DNA from: Paramyrothecium sp. XJ0827
Lineage: Eukaryota; Ascomycota; Sordariomycetes; Hypocreales; Stachybotryaceae
Length of the DNA stretch: 64,000 bases
Assembly: GCA_020881915.1 (NCBI GenBank)
Contig: JAJFPB010000005.1
Span: 3,286,001 to 3,350,000 of the forward strand
Direction: 5' to 3'
The translations under genes and the position numbers were made by a program. This document shows, piece after piece, positions 11,969 to 23,101 of this stretch. The notes under the pieces are model-generated. The model saw only the letters and a list, made by a program, of their open reading frames with translations. It did no database searches and had not been told where the DNA came from. The number at the start of each line of letters is the position of its first letter. The first letter of the stretch is position 1.

Positions 11969-14512
11969 ATGGACTTGTCTCAGCACCAGCTTCAGCACCA
12001 CCGGCCCTACGCGCCGCGTCCGCTCGGCCACATCTACGCCCAGCCGCCTCCCGTCCTGTCGCCGAGCGCGGTATTGCCGGCCCCTCTTGCGGCGCCGGCC
12101 TCTCAGCAGCCGCCGAAGCTCACAGAGGGCCGTGAGGTTCGGGTCCGCGAGCCTGACAGCAGCTCCGTTGTCGACGGCGACGAGCCGCCGTCCAAGAAGC
12201 AGAAGCGCAACAAGCCGACGCTGTCATGCCACGAGTGCGTCGAACGCAAGACCAAAGTACGTCTAAAACCATGGCCCCTTGTCCTTTCATGCTATTCGCA
12301 AGCCGGCGCACCAGAAACCCACTTGCCGCTTGGCTTGGCATCCGGGGACGCATGCCATTGCTGCTTGTCTTGTTGTCTCAGACTTAAAGCTGTCCCACCC
12401 TCCATGTTGCCTTCTAGGGTTGTTACACGACGTCGGGTGCTTCTTCCAAACTGGCATGAGTTATAGGCCTGTCGTTTGTCGCCGTGTATGTAGATTCCCA
12501 GACAGACTGGGCGTCTGCTCCAACCTTTTATCTTTCTCTTCCCCCCAATTGAAAGACAAAGACGTGAAGGCCTTGGGTGGTCCTCCATCGTCCATACCCG
12601 CCCCAGCGCGTACATCATCAATATGTCCTTTCACTCTACTTGAAGGAGATCCTACTGACATGCATTGCATGTAGTGTGACAGAGGCCGCCCCCATTGCCT
12701 CGCATGTGAGACTTCCGATCTAGTACCACCATGCACATGACACAATGGCTGACTTGGGGAACAGGCATTAAGCGACAGACGGAGTGCAACTACGCACACG
12801 TCGCGAATCTTCTCGAGTGAGCAGGCCGCCTTCCTACTTCTCACTTCGTGCTAATTCGACCAGGGAAACCACGAGATCTGCGGCTAATGGTCGCCGCATG
12901 ACCAAACCGCCAAAAAAGAAGGTTGGGGCTTCTGGCAAGCCGCAAATACCAAACATCGCCGACCGCGGCATCGTCAATGATCAAGATGCCACCTCCCGCG
13001 GCGCCGTGTCACTCTCCATCGGCCTGTTATCCCACGTACCCTACTCTCTGGCAACAGCTAGTAACGTTTTTGGCATTGGGTCAGAGCATCCATTTGCAAA
13101 CTACTGGACGTGCGAGGGTGGTCTACCCGAGGTGATCTCTGTCTTGCCTGAGAAGGCCCAAGCCGACATCTTGCTGAGCTGCTATTTCGAGTGCGTGGAC
13201 CCGGTGTACCCCATGATGCACCGGCAGACCTTCTACGCCGACTACGAGCACTTCTGGCAGCTGAGCGTGCAGGACAAGGGTGAGGTAGACGCCGCCTTTG
13301 TCGCCCTGATCTTTGTCATGCTCGCGCTCGGCACGCAGTTTGTCACGTCGACGACGCCTAGGGAACGCAAGCAGACTGCCGAGTTCTATGCCTCAGCAAG
13401 CAACCAGGCTCTGCGGACGTATTCGTATCTGAGCACAGCATCAACACGGTCAATCCAGGCAATGGTTCTCATGACATACTTCCTAATCAACGACAACCAT
13501 GCGTCTGATGGTTGGGCTTTTGCCGGAATATTGATACGGCAGGCTTATGCAATGGGACTGCATCGCGATCCCAATATAGGTACGGCTTTCTTATCAACAG
13601 AGTACCTTTCCCTACATACTCACTCTACTTCTTAGTCACTCCAAATGCCAGCCTTTTCGAAAAGCAGCAAAGGCGGAAGCTCTGGCAAGCAGTGCTGTTA
13701 CAAGATACGTTCCTGACGGTGCTCCTATCGCTCCCACCGTCTGCTACTCACACAGACGTCTCGGTGGAGGACCTCTTGGATGACGGCACCCCCATCGCGA
13801 GCAGCGATCCGACGGACACGGCCTATATCAGGGGCTCCTGGACGCTGGCCAACCTCGTCCAGGAGGCTATCTGCTCGCCCCGGTCACTCGACCTCCCCAT
13901 CTGCTCCACGGCAAGGCACAAGTCCAAGCTCATCGCCGACTTCCGCGCCGTCTACCGGTCCTTCCCGGACGTCTTCCGATCCTGGGACTCGGACAGCCTC
14001 ACGGCCCTAGCGCGGACGAACAAGAGGGTTGTGCGGCAAACGCTGTTCCTGACGAGCAACTACTTCCACAACCTGATGCTCGTCCACGCCTCGGAGTGCG
14101 CGGACCTGCCCGTCAACGTGCGCGGGACGCTGGAGGCGGCGCACGACGCCATCAGCTCGTTCTTCCTGCTCTTCAGCCTGCTGGAGTCGGAGGCGAGGGT
14201 GTGGTGGGTGTTCAACCACAGGGCGTTCCTGGAGGCGTTGTGCATCGGCAACGTCCTGAGGGAGGCGATCAAGGAACCTGGCGGGGAGGATTTGCTGGTG
14301 CGCGATCCGCTCTTTGTGCGAGCAAAGGCAGACGTTGGTGAGTCGACCCAGCCCAACCCCTTGGCTTACTCTTTGCAGCCCTTCATTTTGTGGTTGCGAA
14401 ACTGACAACGACGGCAGCTCGAATGGTCCAGATCATGCAGCTCATCGCGGAGAATTCCGACGTTGCGCGCACCCGCGTGCAGGTGCTCGGTGACCTGCTG
14501 AACAAGATTTGA
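11969..14512 (+). CDS. Zn2Cys6 fungal transcription factor with MHR domain
   Basis: Six-exon gene predicted to encode 627 aa. Exons are 11969-12256, 12675-12705, 12765-12816, 12864-13579, 13636-14337 and 14418-14512; all junctions use GT/AG and keep frame. Joining exons 1-3 gives a canonical binuclear zinc cluster with cysteines at 87, 90, 97, 104, 107 and 114 (CHEC, C, CLAC, C), followed by a basic linker (KPPKKK). The zinc cluster would bind CGG-type half sites as a nuclear activator or repressor. The middle region, from ILLSCYFECVDPVYPMMHR through MGLHRDPNI, is the fungal-specific transcription factor domain (middle homology region). Intron 1 is 418 nt, much longer than the others in this window (about 50-120 nt). 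Target genes cannot be inferred; neighbours are unrelated to each other. The start is the first ATG giving an intact cluster. Confidence 0.9.
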
Positions 14513-15651
14513 CATGATACATTATAAGTTCGGAAAGAATATATTAACCAAGATAATAGTTAAGCTGAGTTCTGGGGGGGGGGATTACTGTTGTCGCCGT
14601 AGCTGTACCAGCCAGCCGGAAAATATCTTACCAACAGCGTAGTATTCTGGTATAAATCAATTGGATCGGGGAAGACGTGGAAAGATAAATCTTGTCTTTT
14701 TTAGAGGACGACCTTGGCATCAAGCTTGTCTGGGGTTTTGGGAGTTGCACCGTGGCATGGGAATGGAAGCTCCATGGTCGGAGTGTATTTGGTGTAAATG
14801 GCTCCTAACATTGGAATACAAAGCCACAAAACACATGTTTCCAGGGTTCCTACGACACGAAAATGTCAACTACTTGCATAGCGCAACGGTGTCTGTATTG
14901 CGCTGTTGCCCGGCAATGTAAACCAGGGTTTGTCGGTGAATATGGATTTCGGAGGCTAATTGGTTGATGGCGGTCATAACCAACTGAGTTGCTGAATTAC
15001 GAGCCAGACAGATGAAACCAACCTTGACGAACGAAAAAGATAACTGGCCCCTTCCCCTGCCCTGGCCTGCACTGCCCTGCAACCTCAAACGAGCCGGGAA
15101 GATGACGATGACGCCTTATCAGTGACGGGGGGCTGGATCAACAGCGCTTTTTGAGGCGCAGCACACGGCATATCGTAGCTCGTAGCAGGCAGCGACATTT
15201 CCAGTCCGGCACATTCAGCCGCATCAGACTGCCACCCACCCACCCACCAACCACTTTGGTGTTCGACGCAACCCGCGCCTCGTCTACTGCTTCTTCCGTC
15301 CTAGGCGGCCCCAATCCCCTTGGTCCCCCCCCTTCCCTCCCTCACGCAGGGCCGCGCGTAGCACCTCTTCCGTTCGAGACAGATTTCCACGTCACATTCT
15401 TATTGTTATTCTCTTCTTCTCCCTCCTTCTCCCCCATCTTTCCCATTCGCTAGTGGGGGAAAAACCTGGGTTGACACCTCATTGCCGCGTAATTTAATAG
15501 GCATCAGCAGGCCCGCCGTAACTCCAGATCCGGAGGGGGGCAAATTGGCAGAACCGGATTGGCACTTTTTCCTGCTGCCTCTTTTTTTTCTCACTGTTTG
15601 GTCTTAGTTTTTTGCCTTCGCCGGAAAACCACGAATAAGCGATTGGCGACT
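14513..15651. other. Intergenic region with pyrimidine-rich promoter tract
   Basis: No gene seen. A ten-G run lies at about 14574-14583, downstream of the regulator. A CT-rich stretch (about 15390-15450) lies upstream of the membrane-protein start at 15652 and is a plausible core-promoter and leader feature. A run of CCCA units occurs near 15233-15248. Confidence 0.5.
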
Positions 15652-17495
15652 ATGCGCGGCCTTTGGCTGTTGAGAGCAGCTTCGGCGCTGCTGCTGGGGC
15701 CCGCGCTGGCGTGGGCCTCACAGGCCGAGCAGCCAGGTACGCCGATTGCCAAGGCCGTGTCTCGAAACTGTTGTCGTGTAGACTGACCTTTTTCATGGGA
15801 TAGAAGATTCAGTGCGCCATTCTTTCATTAGTCTCGAGCCCCTTCCGAATGATCAGGTGAAGGATCCGGAGCCCATTGTAAGTCACACCCCCACAACCCG
15901 CCGGGGCCGCTTCAACACGCGGCGGATGCCTCCGGGTCTCCTCAGGCCGCTGTGCTAACTGCCCTCATCAGCAATTCCCTTTAGTCGTTGGCGAGCTGGA
16001 GCCGCGTTGCTCGAGTGCCTCTGTTGGGCTCTCGGACCGAACTCTCGTCACCGAGAACAGCTCCACTGGCTTCAACTCGTTCACGTTCCTCAAACATCCA
16101 GATGAGCGCCATGCGACGACACGCGGGGGCAATTTCACAGCCAGTTGGAGCTTCGACTGCTCGCCCGGCTCAAAGCCCGGCGACCCTTTCTCCATGACCC
16201 TCCTTGTCGCCATCGACTCCGTCGACGGCATCTCCCAGCCCACCAACATCAACTTCGCCGTCCACTTCGGCCTCGTCGGGTCGCGAACTGTGATTACCGG
16301 CGTCAGCGGCGCCAGGTACAGCCTCGTGCCGTACGAGGAGCTTCGCGGGAACGGATTCGTCCTCGGGCCTCCGGCGCACTTTGGAGGCGAGGCGACCCCC
16401 GCGACCGAGTTCACAACCGAGAAGGGGCTCGAGCTCACTCTCGAGGCAGACAGGCACAAGCTGGACAGGCTTCGCGGGGTGGCAGACCCTCCTCTGCGGC
16501 CTTCGGTCCTGTTCGAAGAAACATGGCCGTCTGCGGGCTCTGCCCCGGAGACGCAGGAGAGTGAGTCGCACACGACGACTTACATCGCGGACCAGCGGGA
16601 GCACCCCTTCTCTACGACGAGCACAAGCAAGGACGCATTGGCCTCGTCAGCTGCCAGCTCCGGAGACTCGGACAGCTCACTCGTTTCTCTCTCAGACAGA
16701 TTATCTACCGTAAGTAGACCTTTCCAGTATGGCCCGTACCGCCACAAGTCCAAACTAACCAAACTCCAGCTCCTCGGCGACCAGGATCTCACCACCGTGC
16801 TCGGCGCGGCGGCAGTCTTCTTCGCCCTCCTCTCCCTCCTCTGCTTCAGCTTCCTCCACCGCCGCCTCGTCCAGAAGTCCGAGGTGGACAACAACCACCA
16901 CCGCCGGTGGTGGCACTGCCGCCGCCGCCGCGAAACTGTCGCCGAGCGCCTCGCCCGCCGCTTCAACCGCCGCCACGCCCGCGTGGAGGCTGTGAAGGCC
17001 TGTCTGCGCCGCTTCTTCGGCAGTCTCTTCGGCGGCGTCGAGGAGAAGGAGGGGACGGGACGGTCAGAACAACAACAACAGCAGCAGGAGCAGCAGCAGC
17101 AGCAGCCGCAGCAGCGCACGTACCCGCACGTGGTTGAGACAAATATTGTCGCGCGGCAGACATCGTCCCCACGCCGCGAGGAGGAGCAGACGACCATGGA
17201 GCAGGAGCTCGCGCAGTTCCGCGCGGCGGCGAGCATGGTGGGCGACCTCATAGCCGCCGAAGAGGGCCGGTCACGCCGTACCGCGGCCCCCGTGCCCCGC
17301 GCCCCGCGCCGGTCCATGGAGTCCCATACCTCGGTCGACACGCTCCCGACGTACGAGGAATCCGCTCCCACCGGCTCCGTCATCTCCGACGGCTTCGGCT
17401 TCATGCCCGGCTCCTCGGCCGTCGCCCCCAGCAGCTCGTTCAGTGCGAGTCCCTCCGGGTCAAGTAACAGCGACCGGTTAGGCTATGGCAAGTAA
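15652..17495 (+). CDS. Single-pass type I membrane protein, function unknown
   Basis: Four exons (15652-15736, 15804-15877, 15972-16709, 16770-17495) encode 540 aa. The N-terminus MRGLWLLRAASALLLGPALA is a good signal peptide. A luminal or external region of about 280 residues follows, with two cysteines and N-glycosylation sequons (NSS, NFT). A hydrophobic helix around residues 308-328 (LGAAAVFFALLSLLCFSF) is followed by Arg/His-rich residues, fitting a type I topology with a basic cytosolic flank. The cytosolic tail holds a polyglutamine run near 17070-17115 and a DTLPTYEE motif that resembles PY-type ubiquitin-ligase adaptor motifs. Intron 3 is 60 nt, a multiple of three without a stop, but has GTAAGT, ACTAAC and CAG signals. 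I do not recognise the family; an adaptor or sensor role is only inference. Confidence 0.8.
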
Positions 17496-17786
17496 ACGTC
17501 TTTGCCGGAACGACCTAGCAAAACAAACGTTATGCTGTGACGAGCGCGATTTTTTTTTCGTGTATATGTATAAAGGATGGAAATCGGGTTTAATATCTTT
17601 CGGATGTCCTAGGCGTTTATCTGGGAATCTGTTGGGACACAGGACATGTTTATATGGAGCGTCATGACATGGCGCAGAAACCCCTGTGCTTGAAGCGGGG
17701 TGTTAATACAGCTACATTTCTTTCGTTCAAGTACTTCTACATTCATGTCTACATTATCGTTAGGCGATATTCTCTGAGAGGCAACC

Positions 17787-19010
17787 TTAGCCAAATATGA
17801 ATCTCTCGTAATTTTTCCGGATCTTCTCTATGCCCTCGCGGAGCCCCCAGCCGCGGATCTCGCACACCTTGCGATACATGTCTTCCAGCATGCCATCCAT
17901 GCGCTCCCCGGCAATGTGAAGGTCGCTCTCCACTAGGATTCTGTCCTCGGGGACGGCGTTGACCACATCGACTATCTTGGATCTGCCATTATCCATGCTC
18001 AGATTAATGGCGACGGAGAAGGACACAAAGATCTCGCAAGGCACGGATGGATGCATCCACTGCTTCAGCATCTCGGCAGTGCCACTGTAGGAATGCAGGC
18101 AGACGCGTGGTGGGTATGGCTTCCCGCCAACCTGCTCCGGTTGCGCTTCCCCATCGTCGTCGCTCTCATCCACAGCCCCCGGTGCGTCCATCCTCCTCTT
18201 GCGGCGCGACACGACCTCGCGCTCGTGGCCTTTCCAGCACGCGGCGACGGTGTCGTACAGCACGCCATGAGCCTGCACGCCGTGCAGACTCACAGCTCGA
18301 CCTAGCTCGCCGGCAAGCCGGAGCTGTGCCGTCAGGACGGTTTGTTGGTGCTGCATGCGCACGCGCTGGAGGCTAAGCAGCCTGCCCTCGCGCCCTCCCG
18401 GGGTAAGGGAGTTGTCGCGGGCGTTTGCGTTCGATGGGTCCCATTGCCGTGGTAGGCGGAACGCTTTGTCAAGTCCAACCTCGCCAACAAGAGCGAGGGG
18501 ATAGGCCGAGAGACGCTTGCGGGTGGCATCTACAAAGGATGATAAGGATATAGGCTCTGGGAGGGAGGCAATAAATTCTTGGTCGTCTGGCGAGGGGGCC
18601 AGGACAGCCTGGTAATGTGATTCTTTAGCCGCTGCGATATCTCCCTCGCTGCCGCTGCCGGAAGGCTTGTATGACGGCTCAGATTCGGAGTCATCATATA
18701 CTTGATAAGAGAACCACGGGTGCCAGCCAAAACACGGCACAAGGCGGCCCCCGTTACCGTTTAAACAGTCCTTTCCCTGAATGCCCAGCTTTCCAGCGAC
18801 CTCCTCCACCAGATGCTGGTCCTGAGAGCGGGTAGCCATCACGGTAAGCAGCCGGGCGGACATGCCCGGTATGCTGTCAATGGACGACATGGTATCCGTG
18901 GGATGGCAGTGGGCGTCAAAGACACCGACTTCCCAGGGGAACGGATCATCGTAGCTCGGCCGGTGCTCCTCCTCGACGGGCGCGGACGCTTGCTGGTGAT
19001 CCTGACACAT
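17787..19010 (-). CDS. scn1: TatD-family metal-dependent hydrolase, Scn1-like
   Basis: Single-exon gene of 407 aa. The metal ligands of the TatD family are visible: HCH at residues 34-36 (FDAHCHPTD), the glutamate of GEVGLD, histidines in VSLHGVQ and CLHSYSG, and the aspartate of LVESDLH. The fold is a TIM-barrel amidohydrolase, which in relatives acts as a DNase on single-stranded or damaged DNA. Length and acidic insertions (DDSESEPSYK and a DESDDDGEA segment) match the fungal branch that includes the fission yeast Cut9-interacting protein Scn1, linked to the anaphase-promoting complex; that link is from the family, not from this sequence. It is convergent with the membrane-protein gene on its left and divergent from the gene at 19932. 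Confidence 0.87.
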   Translation of the reverse strand: MCQDHQQASAPVEEEHRPSYDDPFPWEVGVFDAHCHPTDTMSSIDSIPGMSARLLTVMATRSQDQHLVEEVAGKLGIQGKDCLNGNGGRLVPCFGWHPWFSYQVYDDSESEPSYKPSGSGSEGDIAAAKESHYQAVLAPSPDDQEFIASLPEPISLSSFVDATRKRLSAYPLALVGEVGLDKAFRLPRQWDPSNANARDNSLTPGGREGRLLSLQRVRMQHQQTVLTAQLRLAGELGRAVSLHGVQAHGVLYDTVAACWKGHEREVVSRRKRRMDAPGAVDESDDDGEAQPEQVGGKPYPPRVCLHSYSGTAEMLKQWMHPSVPCEIFVSFSVAINLSMDNGRSKIVDVVNAVPEDRILVESDLHIAGERMDGMLEDMYRKVCEIRGWGLREGIEKIRKNYERFIFG

Positions 19011-19931
19011 GGCGTGCTAACGAAGAGGAGAAAGGATACGTCTATGCTTAAATGGCGATTGGGGAGAATTCATGGCGCAGCGCGTGGCTACAAGGCTTCC
19101 GAGATGGCCCGGGCAGCGTGGAAATGTGGTGATGATGTCAATTCCCCACGAAAACGCGGGCTCGGCGACTGGCTGCAAGGGGCGGGGAAAGAAAAGACCC
19201 AGCGCGGAGGTTTGTGGGGCCGGGACCTGTTGGCTCAGGTACCTAAGGTGTAGCTCAGCAGAGGTGATCTACAATGGCCTCTCAATTACCTACCATTCTG
19301 CAATCGCATGCGAGCATGTGTCTCACCAAGGCAAATTGAAACGGCCTATGCATGGACAAGAAGCCTCTGCGATTGGTATGCATGTGGTAGCATGATCCGA
19401 TCCAAGATACACTTTCCAGATGACCGCGGGCGACAGGCCATCCGACGGCCCTCTGGTATGATGGCACGGACGAGTTGCCTTAGCCCCAAGGACAAAGCTA
19501 CCCACTGTACCTTGTTAGCTTCCTGTACTTGGGTCGGGGCCTCAGCTCAGTTGATTCCCTAACACTTCCCCGTGGGCGCTGCGCAACCTTGTCGTTAGCG
19601 CAGTATTATCGGCCAACCCAAAGCCCCGAAGCATGTGAAGATGCGACCCCTCCCGTCGTCTCTTACAACGGCTCGGTCCCCAGGTCTACCTACCCATTCC
19701 TCTACTTCGGCATACACGCATTCGGTTTTTTTTGGTAAAAACGATCTCGACCTTCATCGCTGAAGTACACGGATTCCCTTGCCATCGTCACAGGCGCTGC
19801 GCTTGTGCATACGACGCAGTTGCTTTGGGCATCTCGCGACATTGCTGTCTGGACCCTCATCCCGACACGGGCCGATGCGACGGCAATGACGACTCCCGCA
19901 GCCAGCATCAACGCCAGCACCGTCTGATCCA
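19011..19931. promoter_or_regulatory. Divergent intergenic region
   Basis: A 0.92 kb gap between the Scn1-like gene and the small membrane-protein gene. It holds a GGTACC site near 19239 but no convincing gene, tRNA or promoter box. Confidence 0.45.
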
Positions 19932-20699
19932 ATGGCCCTCCTCAACCCCGTCTACGCCTTCTTCGTCCCCTTCCTGTTCGTCGTCACCATCCCCCTCGCC
20001 CTCTTCGCCGGCATCACCACACTCCTCGCCTTCTCCGTCCTCATCTTCCGCGTCGCCCTCGTCTACCTCGACATCGCCATCTCCCTCGTCCCCCAGTCCA
20101 TCATCGGCTTCAAGCCGCGCCGCTACCGCCCGCCCCGGCAGCGCCTTCAGCGGCAACCGCAGCAGCAGCAGCGGCTGGCCATCCCAAGGTTGTCGCCGAC
20201 GAGCACTACCATCCACAGCGCCACCCCGTCGCCGACCCTAACCCCCGGCCGGCGGCGCCGCCGTCGGCCCAGCTCCGCTAGCATCATATCAAACGGCTCC
20301 ACCACCCCCGTCGGAGATGGCTCCCTGGGACTCATGCCGAGCGTCGGTCCCGAGAGAGACTTCGAGGGCATCGGCGGATGGCGCGTTGGCGACGATGACA
20401 TCTGGACCACCATTAATTCGCGCCTTGAATTTCCTGATAGGCGCCACCACAACCGCACAGCCTCGGGCGGTGGCATCACAACGCCCGGCGAAGGCGGCTA
20501 TCTCATGATGAAGGGACGAACCAGGAGCCCCGAAGCCAGGACATCCAAGTCTGCAATCTCGCCCAACAGCTCGAGAGCGAGGACGCCCACGGGATCGCGC
20601 ATCTCCTTTGCTGCCAGGGGCGGAAGCAGTGACGGCTACTTCCCACTCACGCTTTCTCCCAAGGCAGTGAAGAAGCAGCCTCATGCGGGCAACGAGTGA
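19932..20699 (+). CDS. Small fungal membrane protein, function unknown
   Basis: Single-exon gene of 255 aa. The first 55 residues are very hydrophobic and can form two membrane helices (VYAFFVPFLFVVTIPLALFA and TTLLAFSVLIFRVALVYLDI). The remaining 200 residues are polar, Arg/Ser/Thr/Pro-rich and probably disordered, with a glutamine run (RQPQQQQR) and several SP and TP sites that could be phosphorylated. The frame shows strong codon bias (C in third positions), supporting that it is translated. I do not recognise a named family; the hydrophobic head plus basic, serine-rich tail suggests a membrane-anchored cytosolic tail. A three-prime convergent neighbour is SPC24. Confidence 0.75.
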   Translation: MALLNPVYAFFVPFLFVVTIPLALFAGITTLLAFSVLIFRVALVYLDIAISLVPQSIIGFKPRRYRPPRQRLQRQPQQQQRLAIPRLSPTSTTIHSATPSPTLTPGRRRRRRPSSASIISNGSTTPVGDGSLGLMPSVGPERDFEGIGGWRVGDDDIWTTINSRLEFPDRRHHNRTASGGGITTPGEGGYLMMKGRTRSPEARTSKSAISPNSSRARTPTGSRISFAARGGSSDGYFPLTLSPKAVKKQPHAGNE

Positions 20700-21086
20700 C
20701 GAAACTGATGTTGAAAGAACACGGTGGTTTTCGACGACGGCACCTTCATTCTGGCTTTAGCAAGTCTGTGCACCACGAAATTGTAGTTTAGCCTGGGAAA
20801 TATTCACGACGAAATTCCACCATGGCACAGGTAACTTCGGCATATCTTAAGAGGGAAATTCAATGGGCAGAAAATAGGCACAGGGCATTAATCTAGAGTG
20901 GCCATCTCTTGTCATCGGCGGCGTTTGAAACGGAAATTGGGTATTCACATTAGTTAACTGCAACCTATCTCATTTCTCATCAAGGCAAATGCCTGGTGCA
21001 CACAAACGCCTAACACCTCCTTCAACCGGCGCAATTGCCCAGACTGCAGGACTTGCCGCCCGCAAGTGCCAGTCCTCCTTCTCTTA
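20700..21086. other. Convergent 3' intergenic region
   Basis: Short gap between the 3' ends of the small membrane-protein gene and SPC24. Nothing beyond likely untranslated regions was seen. Confidence 0.5.
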
Positions 21087-21747
21087 TCATAGCGTCTGCC
21101 AGAAGTAGTTGGCGTAAAAGTACCGCGAGAACTTCTTGTCCATGTTGACGACGTGCACGTCGCCCTTGCGGTCGTTCCTCACCACGGCCTTGGTCCACTC
21201 GCCGTCGCGCTCGTCGCGCTCAATGTCGATGCCTAGGCTGCGGTACACCTTGAGCCGCAGCAGCACCTCGTCGTCGACAGGGTCCCGGCGGCGCGCCGCC
21301 TCGTCGCCCTCGACGCCCTGCAGCTCGAGCTCCTGCAGGCGCGCGGCCAGGTCGGCGGCCTGCAGCGCGAGGCGCTCCGCCTCCGCCTCGGCGTCGCTGG
21401 CGGCCTTTGCGGTGCGGAACTTGCGCGTGTCGAGGGCCGCGATGCGCGACGCGTGGTCCGTCGACGAGTGCGAGGCGGCGAGGTCTTCGTACTGCGAGGA
21501 CAGCGTGTTGAGCGTCCGCGTGAGCTTCTTGAGGGACGTCTCGGCGTCGCGCACGCGCAGGTCGCGCGCCTGCTGGAGGGTCGAGAGCGATTCGCCGATC
21601 CGGGCTACGGCGAGCTTGTCTGGGTTGATGTTGAAGTTGTTGATCGTGTGGTGAATGAGCTGGGCGCGCTGAATGTTAGACGATGGCGGCGTTGAGCGGG
21701 GAGAGCGTATTCAAGCTTACGGTCGCTGGGTCCTCTGCAAGCAACAT
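21087..21747 (-). CDS. spc24: Kinetochore protein Spc24 (Ndc80 complex)
   Basis: Two exons (21747-21721 and 21668-21087; 52-nt intron) encode 202 aa. Exon 1 gives only nine residues (MLLAEDPAT), then exon 2 begins [19 protein letters not shown], a characteristic Spc24 N-terminus. Residues about 45-120 form a long coiled coil rich in Ala, Glu and Leu, and the C-terminal globular part ends [17 protein letters not shown]. Spc24 pairs with Spc25 and links the Ndc80-Nuf2 arm to the inner kinetochore. The start is supported by splice continuity; without exon 1 the long exon lacks a sensible initiator. It shares a 666-bp divergent region with FIS1. Confidence 0.9.
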
Positions 21748-22413
21748 TTTGACGTATTTTTCACCGTAATGGTGGATAGAAGTCGACTATTGGGAGTTTG
21801 TTCGGCGTTGGAAGTCGTGGATTTGTGAAGCCGCTATTCGAAGTGCGATTTCAGGGTATGACTGCCTAGTATCGGTGGCTCGTGGCTCGAAAACCGTGAT
21901 GCTCGTTGAGTGCGATATGAGGCGGGATGCACAGATTGTTCTGAGTCGGAGGACAATCAAGGTTGGTATGACTTCGTGTTGCGTACAAATCCGGGTGAAT
22001 CTCAATAAAATCTAGCTGGGCCTGTAATTCTGGCGGTTGTCGCACGACCATCCCCACCACATGCTCCCAAAACATGCTGCCCCCCTGGTCGCCGGGACGA
22101 CTATCACTGATAAGCCGAGTTACCCCCCGGTCGTAGCCCGTGCCACGCGGAGGCGGGTGGTAGGCGTCATCGCCGCCACATTTCAAAACCGGCTTGTACT
22201 AGCCACACTTCAGCTTCTTCCACCTGCTTCCTCGGGATTTGCGAAGCCTCTTGAAACCGAACGTCCGCCGCTCCCTCGCACAATTATAGCAAGCCAACCT
22301 TGTTTCCAAGTCACCGACTAGAATTCTGCTTTCCAGACAATCTTCTCCTGAGCTCCCGCAGCTTGTACCCTATCCCCGATACCAGACGCCCACGTCGAAT
22401 CACCACAGCCGAG
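21748..22413. promoter_or_regulatory. SPC24 / FIS1 divergent promoter region
   Basis: This 666-bp segment must supply both promoters. I saw no clear CCAAT or TATA pair placed to explain either gene and no hidden gene. Confidence 0.5.
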
Positions 22414-23101
22414 ATGGTCACGGAATTGCCATGTGAGTACGACCCGCATCCGCTGGTTGATTTGGCCCGTCAAGAGACACGAGGCTAACCATATGGCTTT
22501 GACTGTCATAGATGCGCTCGACGCAGAGACGTTAGTTTACCCATGCTCATTCCCTACCGATCGCCTCTTTCTGACAATCCAGCTAGGCCTCTGAACGCTT
22601 CAGAGCTCAATGTCCTGCGTGCCCAGTATGAGAAGGAGGGCGAGATGGCCGGCGTCCAGACCAAGTTCAACTACGCATGGGTATGTGTTCCAACGCTGAT
22701 TCAGCTCCTCTCGCCCCAGTACCATGTGCATCTCGCATGTCCAACATACTAACATCACATCCTCTCTACAGGGTCTCGTGAAGTCGACCGACCGAAACCA
22801 CCAGCAGCTCGGCGTCCGCCTCCTCTCCGAAATCTTCCGCCTCTCCCCCGAACGCCGCCGCGAGTGCCTCTATTACCTCGCCCTGGGAAGCTACAAGCTC
22901 GGCAACTACGGCGAGGCCCGCCGCTACAACGACCTCCTGCTTGAAAAGGAGCCCGCCAACCTTCAGGCCGCCAACCTGCGCCAACTCATCGACGACAAGG
23001 TTGCCAAGGAGGGTTTGATGGGCGTTGCCATTCTGAGCGGTGTCGGCATCGCCGCCGGTGTCGTGGGCGCCTTCATCCTGCGAAATGCAAGGAAGCGATA
23101 G
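22414..23101 (+). CDS. fis1: Mitochondrial fission 1 protein Fis1
   Basis: Four exons (22414-22432, 22512-22530, 22587-22680, 22772-23101) encode 153 aa, the usual Fis1 length. The spliced N-terminus reads MVTELPYALDAETPLNASEL, matching the Fis1 N-terminal arm, and is followed by LRAQYEKEG and TKFNYAWGLVKS, the start of the TPR-like helical bundle. [19 protein letters not shown] is the second TPR-like unit. Residues about 129-148 form the C-terminal membrane anchor ([20 protein letters not shown]), with a basic tail (RNARKR) typical of outer mitochondrial membrane and peroxisome tail-anchored proteins. Fis1 recruits the dynamin Dnm1 via adaptors. The second exon is only 19 nt; introns have clear branch points (CTAAC before exon 4). 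Confidence 0.95.

Noticed and set aside
11739..12266. Plus-strand frame overlapping exon 1 of the first Zn2Cys6 gene
   Set aside because: It is out of frame with the intact zinc cluster and reads as Ser/Arg/Thr-rich low complexity, as expected from a frame-shifted GC-rich exon.
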